A DNA stretch of 26,122 bases from CAZABG01 sp964460985. GTDB lineage: Bacteria > Chlamydiota > Chlamydiia > Chlamydiales > Parachlamydiaceae. The position numbers and the translations under genes were made by a program. Under the pieces are notes generated by a model, which was not told the DNA's origin, ran no database searches, and was given only the letters and a program-made list of their open reading frames with translations. Shown one piece after another: positions 22,693 through 26,122 of the stretch; position 1 is the first letter of the stretch; each line of letters starts with the position of its first letter. The stretch spans positions 1 through 26,122 of the forward strand of contig CAYWQX010000032.1 in NCBI GenBank assembly GCA_964460985.1, in the 5' to 3' direction.

Positions 22693-24895
22693 ACCACTCA
22701 ATCTGGCTTTCGTTCATGGTATGATTTAGGAGGATCTCCTCTTTCGTTCCGTCAGAATGATTTAAGATCATTTTGACGGGTTCATTCACTTTAATTAAGT
22801 GGGTTAGATCTACGAGATCGTCTTCACGAATTTTGTCGTAGTCGAGAGGATTTGCAAACGTAAGAGGGAGCATGCCCTGCTTTTTCAAGTTGGTTTCATG
22901 GATACGGGCAAAGCTTTTGACGATAATGGCTCTCCCGTTTAAAAAACGAGGTTCCATCGCCGCATGTTCACGAGAGGAGCCTTCCCCATAGTTTTCATCA
23001 CCGATCGCAACCCACCCGATATTTTGCGAACGATAAGTTTTAGCCACTTTTGGATAAGGTTCAATGGCTTGATTCACAAAATTCATCCCCTTGCCGATCT
23101 CTTCTCGGAAAGCATTGACGACCCCTGTAAACATATTGTCAGAGATATTTTCGAGGTGGCCGCGGAATTTTAGCCATTTACCTGCCGGGGAAATATGGTC
23201 GGTTGTACATTTGCCGGAAGCTTTTAAAAGGACCCTTAAATTTTTGAGATCCTTGCCGTCCCACGGTTTGAAAGGCTCAAGAAGCTGTAAGCGATCACTT
23301 TTTGGATCGACGGCTACTTTTAACTTAGAACCATCTTCAGCAGGAGGGACATAACCCGATTTGCCCGGATCAAATCCATTTTTAGGCAGTTCATCTCCAG
23401 AGGGGGGATCTAGTTTGACCTCTTCCCCTTTTTCATTCTTCAAAGTGTCTCTTTCGGGATTAAAGCTCATGCTGCCCGATAATGCGAGTGCGATCACCAT
23501 TTCAGGGCTTGTAACAAACGAGTGGGTTCCAGGATTGGCGTCATTTCGTCCCGAGAAGTTTCGGTTGTAAGAGGTCAAGATGGAGTTTTTCTCTCCGAAC
23601 TTCACATCATGCCGTTTCCACTGCCCTATACAAGGACCGCACGCATTAGCAAGCACTAAACCGCCGATCTTTTCGAGAAGCTCCAACAGACCGTCCCTCT
23701 CTATCGTGGCTCTAATCTGCTCTGAACCGGGCGTGATTGTCAGCGGACAAACTGCTTTCAAACCTTTTTTGACGGCCTGTTTTGCAATGGAGGCCGCTCT
23801 TTGCATATCTTCGTAGCTGGAGTTGGTGCAAGAACCAATCAGAGCGACTGAAATTTTGTCAGGGTATCCATTTTGACGAACCGCCGAAGCGAGCTCTGAT
23901 ATTTTCCACGCTTTATCGGGGCTATAGGGACCATTTATATGAGGCTCCAGTTCAGAGAGGTTAATTTCGATGATTTGATCGTAAAACTCCTCCGGTTTAG
24001 CAAGAACTTCCGGGTCCGGAACTAAGGCTTCCTTCACTTGATCTGCTAAAGTTGCAACTTCGCTTCTGCCAGTCGCTTTCAGGTAGTCGGCCATTCTTTG
24101 ATCGTAAGGGAATATAGAGGTGGTAGCTCCAATTTCAGCTCCCATGTTACAAATAGTCCCTTTCCCTGTGCAGGAGATCGACTCACACCCGGGGCCGAAA
24201 TACTCGATGATCGCACCGGTTCCCCCCTTGACGGTTAAGATTCCTGCCAATTTCAAGATGACATCTTTGGAAGAGGTCCACCCTTTCATAGAGCCTGTTA
24301 ATTTGACCCCTATAATTTTGGGCGCCTTTAATTCCCAAGGCATTCCGGCCATGACATCAACAGCGTCGGCTCCCCCGACACCGATTGCAATCATCGCAAG
24401 GCCGCCCGCATTTGGAGTATGGGAATCGGTTCCGATCATCATTCCGCCTGGGAAAGCATAGTTTTCCAAGACGACCTGGTGGATGATGCCTGCCCCTGGG
24501 CGCCAAAATCCTAGGCCATATTTCCCGCAAACACTTTCCAAAAAGTCAAAAACTTCCTTGGAATCTTTTTCTGCCTGGAGAAGATCGGGGCCAGCGCCCA
24601 CTTCAGCCTGGATAAGATGGTCGCAATGAACTGTCGAGGGAACAGCTACTTTAGATCTTCCCGAAGAGACGAACTGTAAAAGGGCCATTTGAGCTGTCGC
24701 ATCCTGCATCGCCACTCGATCGGGATTAAATTCTACATAAGTTTTACCCCTTTTGATTTCGAGGGGATGGTCCAGATGGGTATATAAAATTTTTTCAGTC
24801 AGCGTTAGAGGACGTTTGAAAAGATCTCTTGCCTGTTGAAGACGCTCTTTCTTCCCGGCATAGACTTTTTTCATGAGTTCAAGATCGAATAGCAT
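22655..24895 (-). CDS. acn: Aconitate hydratase, mitochondrial type
   Basis: A 746-residue [4Fe-4S] enzyme interconverting citrate and isocitrate in the TCA cycle. Cluster ligands are Cys356 (GSCTNSS), Cys419 and Cys422 (ACGPCIGQ). Other signatures: GTDSHTPNAGG (155-165), GVGGADAVDVMAG, CTGKGTICNMGAEIGATTS, and the domain 4 swivel GDENYGEGSSREHAA. The size and sequence follow the eukaryotic mitochondrial ACO2/bacterial ACO2-like form rather than E. coli AcnA (about 890) or AcnB. The start ATG (24895) has GAGAGGGG upstream. Chlamydia species lack aconitase, so this supports a complete or near-complete TCA cycle here. Confidence 0.96.
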   Translation of the reverse strand: MLFDLELMKKVYAGKKERLQQARDLFKRPLTLTEKILYTHLDHPLEIKRGKTYVEFNPDRVAMQDATAQMALLQFVSSGRSKVAVPSTVHCDHLIQAEVGAGPDLLQAEKDSKEVFDFLESVCGKYGLGFWRPGAGIIHQVVLENYAFPGGMMIGTDSHTPNAGGLAMIAIGVGGADAVDVMAGMPWELKAPKIIGVKLTGSMKGWTSSKDVILKLAGILTVKGGTGAIIEYFGPGCESISCTGKGTICNMGAEIGATTSIFPYDQRMADYLKATGRSEVATLADQVKEALVPDPEVLAKPEEFYDQIIEINLSELEPHINGPYSPDKAWKISELASAVRQNGYPDKISVALIGSCTNSSYEDMQRAASIAKQAVKKGLKAVCPLTITPGSEQIRATIERDGLLELLEKIGGLVLANACGPCIGQWKRHDVKFGEKNSILTSYNRNFSGRNDANPGTHSFVTSPEMVIALALSGSMSFNPERDTLKNEKGEEVKLDPPSGDELPKNGFDPGKSGYVPPAEDGSKLKVAVDPKSDRLQLLEPFKPWDGKDLKNLRVLLKASGKCTTDHISPAGKWLKFRGHLENISDNMFTGVVNAFREEIGKGMNFVNQAIEPYPKVAKTYRSQNIGWVAIGDENYGEGSSREHAAMEPRFLNGRAIIVKSFARIHETNLKKQGMLPLTFANPLDYDKIREDDLVDLTHLIKVNEPVKMILNHSDGTKEEILLNHTMNESQIEWFKAGSALNILKG

Positions 24896-24982
24896 AAAAA
24901 ATACCCCTCTCTATAAATAATTTCGTATAAATCGCAAATTTTTGCACTTGATTTTATTCCGTTCTGGTATGCTACTTACCCT
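24896..24982. promoter_or_regulatory. Divergent promoter region acn / nusB
   Basis: For nusB, an extended -10 TGGTATGCT (24965-24973) would start transcription 2-3 nt before the nusB ATG. For acn (minus), candidate -10 boxes are TATACG (24924-24929) and TATAGA (24910-24915), the latter with TTGCGA 16 bp upstream (24932-24937) but too close to the ribosome site. A short inverted repeat GCAAA-TT-TTTGC lies at 24934-24945. Confidence 0.45.
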
Positions 24983-25399
24983 ATGACCTTACCCAAGCAA
25001 AAATTTAGAGAAATCGTACTTCTTGCCCTCTACTCAATGGATATGGGCAACGAATCCGAATCGCACGTTGTAGACCTTCTGATGGAGGAGCTCAAAGTCA
25101 CTAAGAAACAAGGACATGACGGCTATAGAAAAGCGGTTGAAATCTTAGTCTGCCAAGCGGCTTTGGACGAAAAAATCGCCGAAGCTTCCACCTCTTATGA
25201 ATTTGAGCGAATTCCTTCCGTTGAGAGAAACATCTTAAGACTTGGTCTATATGAGATGTTAAATGAAGAAGACCTCCCGGAAATTGTAGCTATCTCTGAA
25301 GCCATCAGGCTCAGCCGCAAATTCTCTTCTCCCGAATCCTCTTCTTTTGTTAATGCCGTTCTTGATAAGCTTCTAAAAAAATATGGTCGAGGAAAATAA
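24983..25399 (+). CDS. nusB: Transcription antitermination protein NusB
   Basis: A 138-residue all-helical RNA-binding protein that joins NusE (S10) on boxA RNA in rRNA antitermination. The N-terminus KQKFREIVLLALYSMDM matches the family pattern (R.....LQALY..D), and the second half has FERIPSVERNILRLGLYEML, IVAISEAIRLSRKFSSPESSSFVNAVLDKL, which are diagnostic. The ATG has no Shine-Dalgarno and lies about 10 nt after a TATGCT -10 box, so the message may be leaderless. The 3' end overlaps murB by 17 nt. Confidence 0.95.
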   Translation: MTLPKQKFREIVLLALYSMDMGNESESHVVDLLMEELKVTKKQGHDGYRKAVEILVCQAALDEKIAEASTSYEFERIPSVERNILRLGLYEMLNEEDLPEIVAISEAIRLSRKFSSPESSSFVNAVLDKLLKKYGRGK

Positions 25400-26122
25400 G
25401 CGCTTAAGCGAGCTCACCACCTTTGGAATTGGTGGGCCTGCCAAATATTTCTTTAAAGCGAAAACGGTTGAAGAACTTCAATCAGCCATTAAGTTTGCTC
25501 AAGAAAAAAACCTCTCTTTTTTCATTTTAGGAAAAGGTTCCAACTGCCTTTTTTCAGATCACGGCTTCAAGGGAGTTGTGATTCAAAATAAAATCGATTT
25601 TTTTGAAAATCCTGCTCCCGGCCTATACCATATCGGCGCAGGATACAGCTTCGCACTTCTAGGGACAAAAACAGCGCAAGCCGGCTTTAGCGGTCTTGAA
25701 TTTGCATCCGGCATCCCTGCTTCCGTGGGCGGAGCTATTTTTATGAATGCCGGCGCGAATGGGTCCGAGACGGCAGATACCCTTGTCACCATCGACTATC
25801 TAGATGAAAATGGCACCTTCACCACGCTTCAGAAATCGGATCTACATTTTAGTTATCGCACCTCTTCCTTTCAAACGATGAAAGGGGTCATTGTGGGAGG
25901 CACTTTTCAACTTAAGCCGACCGAAACTGCCCGCAAAAAACAGCTTGAAATCATCTCTTACCGAACCAAGACGCAGCCTTATGGAGAAAAGTCTGCCGGC
26001 TGTGTATTCAGAAATCCGGAGTGCCATGCGGCCGGAAAGCTGATTGAGGAGGCTGGATTAAAAGGGGAAATCCTGCTCCCGGCCTATACCATATCGGCGC
26101 AGGATACAGCTTCGCACTTCTA
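25383..26122 (+). CDS. murB: UDP-N-acetylenolpyruvoylglucosamine reductase MurB, 3' broken at window end
   Basis: MurB reduces UDP-GlcNAc-enolpyruvate to UDP-MurNAc with NADPH and FAD in peptidoglycan synthesis. The frame is open from ATG 25383 to the window edge. Seen: ELTTFGIGGPAKYF, the FAD-binding LGKGSNCLFSD, GLEFASGIPASVGGAIFMNAGANG, HFSYRTSSF, and the catalytic region PYGEKSAGCVFRNP (type II-like), then AGKLIEEAGLKG at about 26065. The following residues (EILLPAYTISAQ) do not match MurB, because the last 55 bases duplicate an earlier part of the same gene in another frame. The true C-terminal portion, with the catalytic Glu, is missing. The start overlaps nusB by 17 nt. The real gene is probably intact beyond the contig. 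Confidence 0.9.
   Translation, partial: MVEENKRLSELTTFGIGGPAKYFFKAKTVEELQSAIKFAQEKNLSFFILGKGSNCLFSDHGFKGVVIQNKIDFFENPAPGLYHIGAGYSFALLGTKTAQAGFSGLEFASGIPASVGGAIFMNAGANGSETADTLVTIDYLDENGTFTTLQKSDLHFSYRTSSFQTMKGVIVGGTFQLKPTETARKKQLEIISYRTKTQPYGEKSAGCVFRNPECHAAGKLIEEAGLKGEILLPAYTISAQDTASHF
25607..25661 (+). repeat. 55-bp exact direct repeat, copy 1 (inside murB)
   Basis: This stretch is identical, base for base, to the last 55 bases of the window. Here it reads in the MurB frame as normal family sequence (NPAPGLYHIGAGYSFALL), so this is the authentic copy. Confidence 0.95.
26068..26122 (+). repeat. 55-bp exact direct repeat, copy 2 (window end, likely assembly artefact)
   Basis: Identical to 25607-25661, ending exactly at the window edge. 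The base before the match differs (G at 26067, A at 25606), so the match is exactly 55 bp, a common de Bruijn k-mer length. It reads out of the normal frame and replaces the expected MurB sequence. Confidence 0.9.

Noticed and set aside
25607..26122. The 55-bp repeat as CRISPR, attachment site or mobile-element end
   Set aside because: Only two copies, one coding in the MurB frame and the other flush with the window end; an assembly k-mer overlap explains it better.

Overview
The window looks like part of a chromosome from an environmental member of the Chlamydiae (Parachlamydiales-like), probably one whole assembly contig or the end of one. The evidence is gene content and order. The minus-strand run rpmE-prfA-prmC-ffh-rpsP-trmD-rplS-rnhB-gmk-rpoZ-metG follows the order I remember for the Chlamydia trachomatis CT022-CT032 block. 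The L28, L31 and omega-like proteins also have a chlamydial look. A full-length aconitase of the mitochondrial type points away from Chlamydia itself, which lacks this TCA step, and toward amoeba- or insect-associated relatives. I cannot name the genus.

Layout. Bases 2-1968 (+) hold the 3' part of clpB, translationally coupled to a CPA2-type cation/proton antiporter. Bases 1958-4867 (-) hold a three-gene coupled unit: sthA transhydrogenase, a putative outer-membrane beta-barrel protein, and an exported protein with kinase-like motifs. Bases 4917-7489 (+) hold a small unknown protein, rpmB with a clear promoter and terminator, and two unknown proteins with hydrophobic segments. Bases 7476-17521 (-) are a compact, about 10 kb translation and protein-targeting operon: L31, RF1 and its methyltransferase PrmC, SRP Ffh, S16, TrmD, L19, RNase HII, YicC, guanylate kinase, omega, a one-TM protein and MetRS. 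Bases 17680-20006 hold a two-TM unknown protein, a small unknown gene, tadA, a coiled-coil unknown and a short conserved-looking ORF. Bases 20068-22692 (+) are an AT-rich accessory block with one unknown gene and three tandem paralogues of a family I do not recognise. Bases 22655-24895 (-) encode aconitase. Bases 24983-26122 (+) hold nusB and a broken murB.

How it works together. Most of the window is housekeeping: translation (ribosomal proteins, release factor, tRNA modification and charging), membrane targeting, nucleotide metabolism, redox and TCA metabolism, and the start of peptidoglycan synthesis. The unknown genes are mostly small, membrane-associated or beta-rich. They sit between the housekeeping blocks and are where lineage-specific, host-interaction functions would be expected.

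Most notable points. (1) A three-gene tandem paralogue family at 20633-22692 with no family I can name. (2) All four convergent gene pairs overlap tail-to-tail (11, 14, 19 and 38 nt), leaving no room for terminators. (3) An exact 55-bp repeat sits at the very end of the window and destroys the murB frame, which looks like a de Bruijn assembly artefact. (4) A terminator-like hairpin lies immediately before the prfA start codon. No tRNA, rRNA, CRISPR array, insertion sequence or integrase was seen.
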